From positions 1 through 45,120 of the forward strand of contig NZ_BSTQ01000030.1 in the NCBI RefSeq assembly GCF_030269605.1: a stretch of DNA of 45,120 nucleotides, given 5' to 3'. Under the pieces are notes generated by a model, which worked only from the letters and a program-made list of their open reading frames with translations, was not told the DNA's origin and did no database searches. Below are positions 1 to 8,398 of the stretch, in pieces. Position 1 is the first letter of the stretch. Every line of letters begins with the position of its first letter. The translations under genes and the position numbers were made by a program. This stretch comes from Lentzea sp. NBRC 105346 (lineage in GTDB: Bacteria > Actinomycetota > Actinomycetes > Mycobacteriales > Pseudonocardiaceae).

Positions 1-97
1 CGCCGCTCGTGTACCCCGAAGGGCCTTACCGCTCGACTTGCATGTGTTAAGCACGCCGCCAGCGTTCGTCCTGAGCCAGGATCAAACTCTCCAATAA
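1..97 (-). rRNA. rrs: 16S ribosomal RNA, 5' end (partial)
   Basis: Read on the minus strand this is the start of a bacterial 16S rRNA. The universal AGAGTTTGATCCTGGCTCAG segment lies at about 71-90, followed by the conserved GACGAACGCTGGCGGCGTGC stretch and the ACATGCAAGTCGAGCGG region. The gene runs off the left edge of the window, so only about 95 nt of roughly 1.5 kb is present. The mature 5' end near 97 is placed by analogy with other 16S genes, about 7 nt before AGAGTTTGAT. It is the first gene of an rrn operon transcribed leftward from the promoter at about 454-482. Confidence 0.97.
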
Positions 98-156
98 GGA
101 TTATGTTTGATCGCACCGAGCGGAATAGGCTCGGTTCTAGCAATCATTACTCAAAG

Positions 157-178
157 GAAACCCCTGACGAGGGGTTTC
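157..178 (-). other. hairpin in 16S leader
   Basis: Perfect inverted repeat GAAACCCCT / AGGGGTTTC (9 bp) with a 4-nt loop. It sits in the pre-rRNA leader about 60 nt upstream of mature 16S. It may be a processing or folding element; it is not followed by a T-tract on the transcribed strand, so a terminator is unlikely. Confidence 0.6.
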
Positions 179-204
179 ATATTACTGGCTGTGTTTCGGC
201 ACGC

Positions 205-225
205 TGTTGAGTTCTCAAAGAACAC
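205..225 (-). promoter_or_regulatory. boxA-like rrn antitermination element
   Basis: The minus strand reads TGTTCTTTGAGAACTCAACA here, the strongly conserved leader motif found just upstream of 16S in many actinobacterial rrn operons. It resembles the NusB/NusE-binding boxA (TGCTCTTTAACA). The role in antitermination is known for the family and inferred here. Confidence 0.65.
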
Positions 226-453
226 GCGCTCATCATCACTCGTCGCGAACACGCGACTCGATCCGAGGCTTGTGCATTCACAAAAGTTTTGGGTTGAAAC
301 TACGACGCCCATGGCCTTTGAGCTCAGACGAGCTACCAGCTGGGTCTTCATCGTTTCGCGGTCACCCACTCTACCACACTGGGCGGGAGCTTGGTTCGTG
401 ACCTGCCGCACTCCGTTCCGGTTTTCCCGGCCCGTTCCGCGCTGGCAGAGAGA

Positions 454-482
454 AAGTTACACGCATGCCAACACGGGGTCAA
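454..482 (-). promoter_or_regulatory. putative rrn promoter
   Basis: On the minus strand TTGACC (477-482) is followed after exactly 17 bp by TAACTT (454-459), a good sigma-70-type -35/-10 pair pointing at the 16S gene. Transcription would start near 447 and leave a leader of about 350 nt. A weaker extended -10 (TGGTAGAGT, 368-376) could be a second start. Multiple promoters are usual for actinobacterial rrn operons. Confidence 0.6.
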
Positions 483-581
483 ATCGGGGGCACCCCTAGG
501 CCCTGCGGCTTTGAATCCGCAGGTCAGCAGCCCCATCCAGGACCTGCGAACAACGTATCCCAGCCCCATTCTCCTGCACAG

Positions 582-597
582 TGTGACCGCCATCACA
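582..597. promoter_or_regulatory. CRP/GlxR-type operator
   Basis: Perfect palindrome TGTGA-N6-TCACA, extended one base each side to GTGTGA/TCACAC. This is the textbook CRP/GlxR/Crp site. It lies 100 bp upstream of the proposed rrn -35 and about 67 bp past the tyrS stop, so the plausible target is the rRNA operon. No cAMP receptor gene is in the window. Confidence 0.6.
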
Positions 598-611
598 CGA
601 AGAAATATCAA

Positions 612-642
612 GAGCCGCCGCCCCAGGACGGGGCGACGGCTC
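612..642 (-). terminator. tyrS terminator
   Basis: A 13-bp stem with one mismatch (GAGCCG.CGCCCC on each arm) and a 5-nt loop starts 22 bp after the tyrS stop on the minus strand and is followed by a T-rich stretch (TTGATATTTCTTC). It separates tyrS from the rrn promoter region. Confidence 0.75.
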
Positions 643-663
643 CAGGAACGAGAAAACCGCTGG

Positions 664-1938
664 TCAGAGCTCCACGCGCACGCCGGCGTTGTTCCGCTTG
701 CCGCGACGCAGCACCAGCCACTTGCCGTGCAGGAGGTCGTCCTTGGCCGGCTTCCACTCCTCGTCGGCCACCTTGGCGTTGTTCACGTACGCGCCGCCCT
801 CGTTGACCGTGCGCCGCGCAGCACCCCGGCTGTCCGCCAGGCCCGACGCCACGAGCAGGTCGACGATCGTCGGCTCGTCGTCCAGCCGCACGGTGCCGGT
901 CGGCGCCTCCGCCAGTGCGGCGTCCAGCGTCGACTCGTCGAGCTCGCGCAGCTCGCCCCGGCCGAACAACGCCTGCGAAGCCAGGATCACCTGCTGGGTC
1001 GCGCGTTCGCCGTGCACCAGGTCCGTGAACTCCTGCGCCAGCCGCTTCTGCGCGGCCCGCAGGTGCGGCTTCTCTGCGGTCTCCTGCTCGAGAAGAGCGA
1101 TCTCCTCCTGCGAGAGGAACGTGAAGAGCCGCAGGTAGCGCAGCACGTCGGCGTCACCGACGTTCACGAAGTACTGGTACCAGGCGTACGGCGAGGTCAT
1201 CTCCGGGTCGAGCCACACATTGCCGCCGCCAGTGGACTTGCCGAACTTGCGCCCCTCGGCGTCCGTCACCAGCGGCGCGGTCAGCGCGTGCACCGACGCG
1301 CCCTCGACGCGCCGGATCAGGTCGACGCCGCCGATGATGTTGCCCCACTGGTCCGAGCCGCCGACCTGCAGCGCCGTGCCGTACTTCCGCCACAGCTGCA
1401 GGTAGTCGTGCGACTGCAGGAGCAGGTAGCTGAACTCGGTGTACGACATGCCGTCGCCTTCGAGGCGGCGCTTCACCGTCTCGCGCGACAGCATCACGTT
1501 GATCGAGAAGTGCTTGCCGACGTCGCGCAGGAACTCCAGCGCCGTGACCTGGCCGGTCCAGTTGAGGTTGTTCTCCACGATCGCGCCCGTCGACGACGAG
1601 TCGAAGTCGACGAACCGCTCCAGCTGACCGCGGATCCGGTCGGTCCACTCGGCGACGGTGTCCAGCGAGTTCAGCGTGCGCTCACCGGTGTCGCGTGGGT
1701 CGCCGATCATGCCGGTCGCGCCGCCCGCGAGGACGATCGGGCGGTGCCCGGCGCGCTGGAAGCGGGTCAGCATCAACAGCGGCACGAGGTTGCCGGCGTG
1801 CAGCGACGGCGCGGTCGGGTCGAAGCCCGCATAGAGGGTGAGCGGGCCGGAGTCCAGGTCCTTGCGCAGGGCCTCGAGGTCGGTGGACTGCGCGATCAGG
1901 CCGCGCCACGACAGTTCGTCAAGGATGTGCTCGCTCAC
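664..1938 (-). CDS. tyrS: Tyrosyl-tRNA synthetase
   Basis: Class I aminoacyl-tRNA synthetase that charges tRNA-Tyr in the cytoplasm. The 424-residue length is normal for the bacterial TyrRS family. Visible motifs: the HIGH-type signature as HAGN at residues 47-50, the tyrosine-pocket GSDQWGN at 194-200, and the KMSKS-type loop as KFGKS at 231-235. The last 60-70 residues look like the S4 RNA-binding domain. Start is GTG at 1938 with a GGGGAG ribosome-binding site about 10 nt upstream. It stands alone on the minus strand and ends at the terminator at 612-642, just upstream of the rrn promoter. Confidence 0.97.
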   Translation of the reverse strand: MSEHILDELSWRGLIAQSTDLEALRKDLDSGPLTLYAGFDPTAPSLHAGNLVPLLMLTRFQRAGHRPIVLAGGATGMIGDPRDTGERTLNSLDTVAEWTDRIRGQLERFVDFDSSSTGAIVENNLNWTGQVTALEFLRDVGKHFSINVMLSRETVKRRLEGDGMSYTEFSYLLLQSHDYLQLWRKYGTALQVGGSDQWGNIIGGVDLIRRVEGASVHALTAPLVTDAEGRKFGKSTGGGNVWLDPEMTSPYAWYQYFVNVGDADVLRYLRLFTFLSQEEIALLEQETAEKPHLRAAQKRLAQEFTDLVHGERATQQVILASQALFGRGELRELDESTLDAALAEAPTGTVRLDDEPTIVDLLVASGLADSRGAARRTVNEGGAYVNNAKVADEEWKPAKDDLLHGKWLVLRRGKRNNAGVRVEL

Positions 1939-2029
1939 GGCACCGATTCTCCCCTACCAGCTCAAACGGGATTCGACCCGGTCCCAGGCGGGTAGGCCTG
2001 AGACAGAGACTGGTGAGAGGACTTGAGCC

Positions 2030-2491
2030 ATGACGTACCCGCGTGAATCTCGTCCCGCCGACCGGCACATCGAAGGCCGCCTGGAGGAGGAACGCCGGAC
2101 CGAGATGATGCCCGCGCCGCCCGTCGAGCAGCGAGAAGAGGTCATCGAGCGCGTCGACACCAAGGTCCGCGTCGTGCGGACGGTGTGCGCCGTCATCGAC
2201 GTGATCTGCTGGGTCTTCGCCGTCGTGCTGGCGATCCACATCTTCCTCGTGGTCGCGGGCGCCAACATGGGCAACGGCTTCGCCCAGTTCATCTCCGGCT
2301 TCGCCGGCGGGGTCAACCTCGGCCTCAGCGACCTGTTCACGCCGGCGAGCGAGAAGGTCGCCGTCCTGCTGAACGAGGGCCTCGCGGCCATCCTGTGGCT
2401 GGTCATCGGAGCCATCCTGACGAGCCTGATCACGCGCATCGCGTTGCCCGTCAACGAACGTCGCGCGTGGTACCGCCGCCGGATCGAGTGA
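2030..2491 (+). CDS. YggT-like small membrane protein, hypothetical
   Basis: 153 residues. A charged, Glu/Arg-rich N-terminal segment (residues 1-45) is followed by a hydrophobic helix at about 50-75, a loop, and a second helix at about 115-140, ending in an Arg-rich tail. This is the size and two-helix layout of YggT/DUF-type inner-membrane proteins, but I cannot name a specific family with confidence. ATG start with GAGAGG upstream. Its last 41 bp overlap, tail to tail, the 3' end of the SARP regulator on the other strand. Divergent from tyrS with about 90 bp between them. Confidence 0.75.
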   Translation: MTYPRESRPADRHIEGRLEEERRTEMMPAPPVEQREEVIERVDTKVRVVRTVCAVIDVICWVFAVVLAIHIFLVVAGANMGNGFAQFISGFAGGVNLGLSDLFTPASEKVAVLLNEGLAAILWLVIGAILTSLITRIALPVNERRAWYRRRIE

Positions 2492-5400
2492 GCAGGGCCA
2501 GGACGTCGGCGGCCTCCGGGGCGCCGAGGTCGGTGAAGATGTCGGCGGCCGAGCGCCACATGGCCTCGGCCGCCGCGGCGTCGGTGGCCCGCAGCGCGTG
2601 ACCGAGCAGGAGCGCGGTGCGGGCCTCGCCGAGGCGGTGTCCCGTCGACCGATGCGCCGCGATGGCCCGGTTCCCGCACGTCAGCGCCTGCGGCAGGGAG
2701 CCGGTTCGCAGGTGGATGTCGAGCAGGACGGTGAGGGTCTGCGCCGCGGCGAGGTGGAGCCCGGCGCGTTCGGCCTCGGCGAGGGCGTGCTTCGCGAGGG
2801 TGCGGGCGTGGTCGGGCCGGCCCAGGTGAAGGTGGCAGGCGGCCAGACCCGTGAGGGCGACGACCTCGGCATAGCGGGTGCCGGCGTCACGGGCCAGCCG
2901 CAACGCCCGTTCGTGGTCGGTGCGGGCGGCGGAGGCCTGGCCGAGGCGCAGGCGCACGGTGCCGAGGGTGTTGAGGGCGTTGGTCTCCACCGGGAGATGA
3001 CCGGTGTCGGCGGCCAGTGCGACCGCCTGCCGGGCGAGGTCGAGTGCGCGGTCGTGTTCCCCCTGGTCCAGCCGGACACCGGCGAGGATGCGCAGTGACT
3101 CGGCCTCGGCGCCGCGATCGCCGACCTCGCGGTGCAGTTCCAGCGCGCGGGTGAGGTGCTCGTCGGCGATGTCGAACCTGCCGAGCAGGTGATACGTCTC
3201 GCCGAGGTTCGCGAGGTTCACCGCCTCGTTGTGGCGGGCTCCGAGCATGCGGTGCAGTTCCAGCGCGCGGGCGTGGTGCTCGGCCGCGCGGGCGAGCTCG
3301 CCCTGGAGTTCGTAGACGAGGCCCAGGTTGCCGAGGGTGTTCGCCGCTCCCGCCGACCGGCCGGTTCGGATCGCGGTCCGCAACCCCTGCCGGTACCGCT
3401 CGGCCGCCTCGGGCAGCCGGCCCTGCCAGAAGTAGGCGGTGCCGAGGTTGCTCAACGAGGTGGTCGCGCCCTCCAGCCAGCCACCGGCCTGGGCGAGTTC
3501 GGACGCACGGGTGTAGTGCTCGATCGCGATCTCGTAGTGGCCGAGCAGGCGGTGCAGGTCGGCGAGCGAGAGCTCCGCCGCGGCCTGACCCGTGGGATCC
3601 CCCTCGGCCGTCGCGGCGTCGAGCGCGGCCGTCGCGATCGCCAGCCATTCCACCGTGCACATCCGCAGCCAGAAGTAGCCGCGCAGTGAGTCGCACAGCA
3701 GCCAGGCGACCCGCCGGGGACCGTGTTCGGCCGCGTGCCGGGCGGCGGCGGCGAGGTTCGCGCGTTCGGTGTCGAGCCAGGTCAGCGCTTCCGCTGACGC
3801 GGCAAGCGGTTGCGCCTCCGGGATCGGCAGCCGGGCCTTCTCGGGATAGAGCACCCGCGCGCACGCGTCGAGGCCGTGCAGGTACCAGTCGAACAGCGGG
3901 CCCGGCTCGCCGTCGGCCCGCTCGGCCGCGTACAGCCGGAGCAGGTCGTGGAACGCGTAGCGGCCGGGTGCGGGCCGCATCAGCAGGTTCGCGTCAGCGA
4001 GCAGTCGCAGGGCCGGCCCGGCGTCGGAACCGAGCAACGCGCCCGCCGCCTCGGCGCCGAAGTCGGGTCCGGGCACGAGACCGAGCAGCCGGAACAACCG
4101 CGCCGCCTCCGGTGGCAGGGCCGCGTAGGAGTGGTCGAACGCGACGCGAACCGCGGTCTCGTCGTCGCCGACGACCGCTAACCGGTCGAGCCGGTCGTCC
4201 GCGGCGAGCTCGGCGACGTGGGCCTCGACGGTCCGGCCGGACAGCGTCAGATTGGCGGCGGCGATCCGCAGTGCCAGCGGCAGGAACCCGCACAGCCGCG
4301 CCAGTTCGGCGAGCGTTTCGGGATCCGACGGACCCAGCGTCCGTTCGAGCAGCGCGATCGCCTCGGCCGGGCTGAGGACCTCCAGTGCGACGTGGGCGGC
4401 GCCGTCACGGGCGACCAGGCCGCCGAGCCCCTGCCGGCTGGTCACGACCACCATCGAGCCGGGACCGCCGGGCAGCAGCGGCCGGACCTGGCCGGCGCTG
4501 CGGGCGTCGTCGAGCACCACCAGCACCCGCCGGTCCGCCAGCAACGTGCGGTACAGGTCGACCGCGCGGTCGAGATAGAGCGGCACCTGACTGACGCCCA
4601 GGGCAGTGAGGAACCCGGACAGCGCCGCGACGGGCTGCATCGGTGCGGTCGAGGCGTGCCCGCGGAGGTTCACGAAGAGCTGGCCGTCGGGGAACCTGGC
4701 GCGCACGCTGTGCGCCCAATGCACCGCGATCGCGGTCTTGCCGACACCCGCCGCACCGGCGACCACGACGATCGATCCCGTTGTGGCGTCGAGTCTTTTC
4801 AGGTCGTCGGCCCGTCCGGTGAACGCCGGGATCGCCGCGGGCAGCTGCGCGGGCACCAGGGTCGCGGGCGCCGGTGGTGCGGGTTCACCGAGGTGCTGCC
4901 GGTAGGCGGCGAGCGCGTCGCCGCCCGCGAGCACCGCCTGTTCCACCTGCCGGGGCAACGCGCTCGGCTCGATGCCGAGCTGCTCGACCAGCGTGGCCCG
5001 CAGTTGCCGGAACGCCGCCAGCGCGTCCCCCTGCCGGCCGGCTCCGTACAACGCGAGCATCAGCTGCGCCCACAACCGTTCCCGCAACGGGTGTTCCCGC
5101 ACCAGGACGGCGAGCTCGGCCGCGAGGTCGGCGAACCGGCCACGGCGCAGATCCAGGTCGACCCGCCGTTCCAGCACCGCCAGCCGGCGTTCGTCCAGCC
5201 TCGCCGCCGCGACCCGGCAGGCGTCCAGCGGGACGTCGTGCAACGCCGGTCCGCGCCACAGTTCCAGTGCGGCACAAAGGGATTCGTCCGACGCCGCCAG
5301 TTCCTCGAACCGGTGGGCGTCCAGCTCGCCGTCGGCCACCCGCACCAGGTAACCGGGCGACCGGGTGACGAGCCGGTCCGCCGGCAGGACCCGCCGCAGG

Positions 5401-5609
5401 CCGGCGACGCATCCGTGCAACAGACCCCGCGCTGTTGCCGGTGGGGCATCGCCCCACAGATCCATCACCAGCTGTTCCTGCGACACCACCCGGTTCGCCT
5501 CCAGCAGCAGCAACGCCAGCAGTCCTCGTTGCTGCGGCCCGCCGAGGGCGAGCGGCCGGCCGTCGTCCAGTACCTCGAGTGGTCCGAGGATCCTGAACTG
5601 GACGGGCAC
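2451..5609 (-). CDS. AfsR/SARP family regulator (BTAD, NB-ARC, TPR)
   Basis: 1052-residue STAND-type transcription factor of the AfsR class, which activates secondary-metabolite or differentiation genes in actinomycetes. Domains in order: OmpR-like winged-helix DNA-binding domain (about 1-90, with LALLLLEANRVVS and LWGDAPPATA), bacterial transcriptional activation domain (about 95-230), NB-ARC ATPase (about 265-550, Walker A GAAGVGKT at 285-292, Walker B as VLVVLDD), and a long C-terminal TPR array (about 640-1030). Start is GTG at 5609 with GGAGG 6 nt upstream. No biosynthetic cluster is adjacent, so it looks like a global or orphan regulator. Its 3' end overlaps the convergent membrane-protein gene by 41 bp. 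Confidence 0.93.
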   Translation of the reverse strand: MPVQFRILGPLEVLDDGRPLALGGPQQRGLLALLLLEANRVVSQEQLVMDLWGDAPPATARGLLHGCVAGLRRVLPADRLVTRSPGYLVRVADGELDAHRFEELAASDESLCAALELWRGPALHDVPLDACRVAAARLDERRLAVLERRVDLDLRRGRFADLAAELAVLVREHPLRERLWAQLMLALYGAGRQGDALAAFRQLRATLVEQLGIEPSALPRQVEQAVLAGGDALAAYRQHLGEPAPPAPATLVPAQLPAAIPAFTGRADDLKRLDATTGSIVVVAGAAGVGKTAIAVHWAHSVRARFPDGQLFVNLRGHASTAPMQPVAALSGFLTALGVSQVPLYLDRAVDLYRTLLADRRVLVVLDDARSAGQVRPLLPGGPGSMVVVTSRQGLGGLVARDGAAHVALEVLSPAEAIALLERTLGPSDPETLAELARLCGFLPLALRIAAANLTLSGRTVEAHVAELAADDRLDRLAVVGDDETAVRVAFDHSYAALPPEAARLFRLLGLVPGPDFGAEAAGALLGSDAGPALRLLADANLLMRPAPGRYAFHDLLRLYAAERADGEPGPLFDWYLHGLDACARVLYPEKARLPIPEAQPLAASAEALTWLDTERANLAAAARHAAEHGPRRVAWLLCDSLRGYFWLRMCTVEWLAIATAALDAATAEGDPTGQAAAELSLADLHRLLGHYEIAIEHYTRASELAQAGGWLEGATTSLSNLGTAYFWQGRLPEAAERYRQGLRTAIRTGRSAGAANTLGNLGLVYELQGELARAAEHHARALELHRMLGARHNEAVNLANLGETYHLLGRFDIADEHLTRALELHREVGDRGAEAESLRILAGVRLDQGEHDRALDLARQAVALAADTGHLPVETNALNTLGTVRLRLGQASAARTDHERALRLARDAGTRYAEVVALTGLAACHLHLGRPDHARTLAKHALAEAERAGLHLAAAQTLTVLLDIHLRTGSLPQALTCGNRAIAAHRSTGHRLGEARTALLLGHALRATDAAAAEAMWRSAADIFTDLGAPEAADVLALLTRSGGGTTRDVR

Positions 5610-5677
5610 GGCGAGCCTCCACGTGGGGAAGAAGAACTCCCCTCTTGAAGAGTCGCCGTGCCGATCTCAGATACGTG

Positions 5678-6502
5678 TCAGCGCAGCACCGCGTACTTGA
5701 CGCGATACCGCCAGTCGGCGGAGTCGGCGGGGTTGTCGTCGCCGTAGTTCACGAAGATGTTGAACTGGCCCGTGCTCACGCCCAGATCACGGATGTGGTT
5801 GTCCTTCCCCTGACCTCCGGTCGCCGAGTTGTCCACGAAGAACCCGCGGATCACCTTGTCACCCTGGATGGCGTCTCTCACGACGGATCCCTTGGCGTGC
5901 ACCAATCCCCCCACTTCGTCGACCGCGGCCAGCCGGGTCGTGGGCACCCAGGCGTAGCCGACGTCGTAGGTGAAGGGGTCGTCGCCGTTCTCGTCCTTGT
6001 ACACCGTGGTGAGGACACCGCCGGACTCCGTGATGCCGAGCTCGTCCAGATGGTGGTCGCCGTTCTCGAACGTGACCCGGAAACCGGTGAGCACGAACTC
6101 GAAGTTGCCCGGTGGCCGGGTGAACAGCTGCACGCTGCATCGACCGGCGCATCCACCGTGGAGCGAATGCTGTGTGATGCCGGTCGGGTCGACCCACTGG
6201 TGCGCCACGCCGTAGCTGTACCTGTCGTCGCCGTTCTCGTCGGCGAACGCGACCTCGACCGCGCTCTGTTGCGGCAACGGCACCGCCGCGATCTTGCGGA
6301 TGTGGTGATCGCTGTCGATGAAGAAGTATCGGAAAGCCGTGAGCAGCGGTGCACCTGTCGCCGTGGTGGACGGGAACACCGTGCCGTTGGCGGTGCCGAC
6401 CACGTTGTTCAGCGTCTGGATCTGGATCTGGGCGGCGGCCGGAGTCGCCGCGCTCATGAGCGTGGCCGTGGCGAACGCCAGCAGGAACTTGTTTCTGTGC
6501 AT
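5678..6502 (-). CDS. Secreted 'DHH' repeat protein, unknown function
   Basis: 274 residues from the ATG at 6502, chosen because a GGGGAG ribosome-binding site precedes it and it starts a clean Sec signal peptide (about residues 1-24, ending AAA-QIQ). The mature part holds three related units (about 57-103, 138-186, 219-274). Each has an aromatic-rich strand, a [DN]HH/NH(I/L)-x2-(L/I) motif (SDHHIRKI, GDHHLDEL, KDNHIRDL) and then an acidic turn (DENGDD or YGDDN) and a Tyr/Val-rich strand. I do not recognise the family; a beta-rich, metal- or glycan-binding extracellular protein is possible. The gene starts 14 bp after the RTX gene stop, so the two are probably co-transcribed. Confidence 0.8.
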   Translation of the reverse strand: MHRNKFLLAFATATLMSAATPAAAQIQIQTLNNVVGTANGTVFPSTTATGAPLLTAFRYFFIDSDHHIRKIAAVPLPQQSAVEVAFADENGDDRYSYGVAHQWVDPTGITQHSLHGGCAGRCSVQLFTRPPGNFEFVLTGFRVTFENGDHHLDELGITESGGVLTTVYKDENGDDPFTYDVGYAWVPTTRLAAVDEVGGLVHAKGSVVRDAIQGDKVIRGFFVDNSATGGQGKDNHIRDLGVSTGQFNIFVNYGDDNPADSADWRYRVKYAVLR

Positions 6503-6516
6503 GGACTTTCTCCCCC

Positions 6517-7719
6517 TCAGAGCTCGCAGTCCTCGCTGTCGCCGACGTCGACGAAGCACCGGTCGATGCCGAAGCCGCCGATGATCGTGTCGTTGCCGGA
6601 GATGCCGTCGACCGAGCTGATGACGTCGTTGGACTGCCCGCCGCGCAACACGTTCGCGCTGCCGTTGCCGGTGATGATGTTGGGACCGACCGCGCCGTTG
6701 ACGTTCTCGACGTCGGTCCCGTTGTTGTCGCCCTCGCCCGGCTCGCCGTCGTTCGCGACGCCGTCCAGGCTCACGTTGAACGTCCGGCCGGGGCCGAACT
6801 GGCGGGGGCTGTAGTTCGCCGTGTCGACGCCCGCGCCGCCGGAGAACGAGTCCGCGCCGTCCAGTGCCACCAAGGAATCGGACACGTCGTTGCCGTCGCC
6901 GCCGATCGCGAAGTCGGTGCCCAGGCCGCCGATGAGCTCGTCGTTGCCCTGTTCGCCGAAGAGGTCGTCGTTGCCCGCCTCGCCGGCCAGGAAGTCGTTG
7001 CCGGGTCCGCCGAACAGCTCGTCGTCGCCACCACCGGCGAAGATCTTGTCGTTGCCGTTGCCGCCGCCGAGGTTGTCCCGGACCGGGCCGCCGAAGATCG
7101 TGTCGTTGCCGTCGTTGCCGAACAGCGAGCCGCTGCCGCCGTTGATCAGCTTGACGGTGTCGTCACCGGCTTCGCCCGCGGCGTTGAAGTTCGTGGTCAG
7201 CGTGTCGTTGCCGGCACCGCCGAGCACGATCGTCTGGATCGTGCCCGCGCTCGCGTCGATCACGTCGGCGGCAGCCCCGCCGACGATCCGGGCGACGTCG
7301 TTGCCGATGTTGTCGTGCTCGCCGGCGGCGCCGTCGTTGCCGGTGCCGTCGAGGGTGACGGTGACGGCCGTGGTCCTGGCGGAGTAGAGGACCGTGTCGA
7401 GGCCGGAGTTTCCGACGAACGCGTCAGCGCCGTCGGGTGTCGCGTCGGAGACCATCGTGTCGTCGCCCGAGCCCCCGTCGAACAGGTCGTCTCCGGTGCC
7501 GAGGCACACGGTGTCGTTGCCGCCCAGTCCGAGGACGAGGTCGTTGCCCGCGCCGGCCGAGATGACGTCGTTGCCGTTGGTGCCGATGATCGAGTCGTTG
7601 CCCGCGGTGCCGGTGATGGTCACCGGCAGCCCGTTGCAGGTCGCGGCCGCCTGGGCCGGCAGCGCCGGGACGACGAGTGCGCCGACCACCGCTGCGGCGG
7701 TCAGGATCGCGTTTCGCAT
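6517..7719 (-). CDS. Secreted RTX-type calcium-binding repeat protein
   Basis: 400 residues beginning with a Sec signal peptide (about 1-25, ending PAQAAA). Nearly all of the rest is nonapeptide-like glycine/aspartate repeats of the GGxGxDxxx type (for example GLGGNDTVC, GGGDDELFG, GGPGNDFLAG, GEQGNDELIG), which fold as a calcium-bound parallel beta-roll in RTX/hemolysin-type proteins. No toxin, protease or lipase domain is present, so it is a stand-alone beta-roll. Near the C-terminus a Cys pair (RCFVDVGDSEDCEL) may form a disulfide. Probably an operon with the secreted protein downstream. Confidence 0.9.
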   Translation of the reverse strand: MRNAILTAAAVVGALVVPALPAQAAATCNGLPVTITGTAGNDSIIGTNGNDVISAGAGNDLVLGLGGNDTVCLGTGDDLFDGGSGDDTMVSDATPDGADAFVGNSGLDTVLYSARTTAVTVTLDGTGNDGAAGEHDNIGNDVARIVGGAAADVIDASAGTIQTIVLGGAGNDTLTTNFNAAGEAGDDTVKLINGGSGSLFGNDGNDTIFGGPVRDNLGGGNGNDKIFAGGGDDELFGGPGNDFLAGEAGNDDLFGEQGNDELIGGLGTDFAIGGDGNDVSDSLVALDGADSFSGGAGVDTANYSPRQFGPGRTFNVSLDGVANDGEPGEGDNNGTDVENVNGAVGPNIITGNGSANVLRGGQSNDVISSVDGISGNDTIIGGFGIDRCFVDVGDSEDCEL

Positions 7720-7795
7720 CAGGTTCCTCCCCTACCGTGAGTGCGTGGGGGAACCCTGCCTGCGCGTTGTGGGCAACTTCTGGGAATCGGCTGGG

Positions 7796-8398
7796 TCAGG
7801 CCGTGGTGCGCCGCTTGCCGCCGCGCTTGTACGTGGACACCGCGGGCGAGTCGATCCAGAACCGCCACGGCACGTCCATCGCGACGGCGACACCGACCCG
7901 TGGCCCGGAATGCACCTTGTCGACGGGGTCACCGGCGTAGAGGCGGACCGGTGACGCGACGGAGGTGAGGTCGGCGCCGTTGTGCCCGCGGTCCAGGCCG
8001 AGGGTGGTGCACAGCCGGGCCGGTCCTTTGGCCAGTTCTGCGTCATTCCGCGCGGACGGCCGGCGTTCGTGCGCGATGTCGTGCCCGGACACCACTTCCC
8101 CGGCCCGCAGCAGCACTGCGCCGGGCACGCCGTCGGTCAGCGCCACGACGTTGGCGCAGAAGTGCATGCCGTAGACGAAGTACACATAGAGGTGCCCGGC
8201 CGGGCCGAACATCACGTCGTTGCGCGGGGTGCGGCCGCGATAGCAGTGCGACGCGGGGTCGTCCCCGCCGCGGTACGCCTCGACCTCGACGATGCGCACG
8301 CGGACACCGTCGGACTCCAGGTACGAGCCGAGGAGGAGCCGTGCGGCGTCGACCGGGTCGACGGACAGCTCCTCCTCGGTCAGCAGCCTAGAAGTCAC
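7796..8398 (-). CDS. 3-methyladenine DNA glycosylase (AAG/MPG family)
   Basis: Base-excision repair enzyme removing alkylated purines. With the GTG at 8398 the product is 200 residues, the usual bacterial length. The catalytic glutamate is in VEVEAY (E40), followed by the conserved DPASHCYRGRTPRN and the tyrosine-rich LYVYFVYGMHFC strand, then AKGPARLC. A longer frame exists to 8467, but its extra 23 residues lie inside argH and look non-native. The chosen start overlaps the argH stop by 11 bp, so it is the last gene of the arginine transcript or is translationally coupled to argH. Confidence 0.93.
   Translation of the reverse strand: MTSRLLTEEELSVDPVDAARLLLGSYLESDGVRVRIVEVEAYRGGDDPASHCYRGRTPRNDVMFGPAGHLYVYFVYGMHFCANVVALTDGVPGAVLLRAGEVVSGHDIAHERRPSARNDAELAKGPARLCTTLGLDRGHNGADLTSVASPVRLYAGDPVDKVHSGPRVGVAVAMDVPWRFWIDSPAVSTYKRGGKRRTTA

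Larger units (their letters stand above)
98..447 (-). other. rrn operon leader (precursor rRNA 5' region)
   Basis: About 350 nt between the proposed rrn promoter and the mature 16S 5' end, with no credible gene; short open frames here overlap each other and lack protein-like composition. It contains the boxA-like element at 205-225 and a 9-bp perfect hairpin at 157-178, as expected for a transcribed leader processed during rRNA maturation. A second possible promoter lies inside it: the minus-strand extended -10 TGGTAGAGT at 368-376, without a good -35. No tRNA was recognised. Confidence 0.7.

Noticed and set aside
98..663. A tRNA or small protein gene between 16S and tyrS
   Set aside because: No cloverleaf pattern or coding-like frame was found; the stretch is explained by the rrn leader, promoter, CRP box and tyrS terminator.
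391..1995. Long plus-strand open frame antisense to tyrS
   Set aside because: It is a high-GC shadow: composition is dominated by Arg/Gln/His/Val low-complexity runs, and the opposite strand has a complete, motif-bearing tyrS. The same holds for the other long antisense frames over the SARP, arg, pheST and GntP genes.
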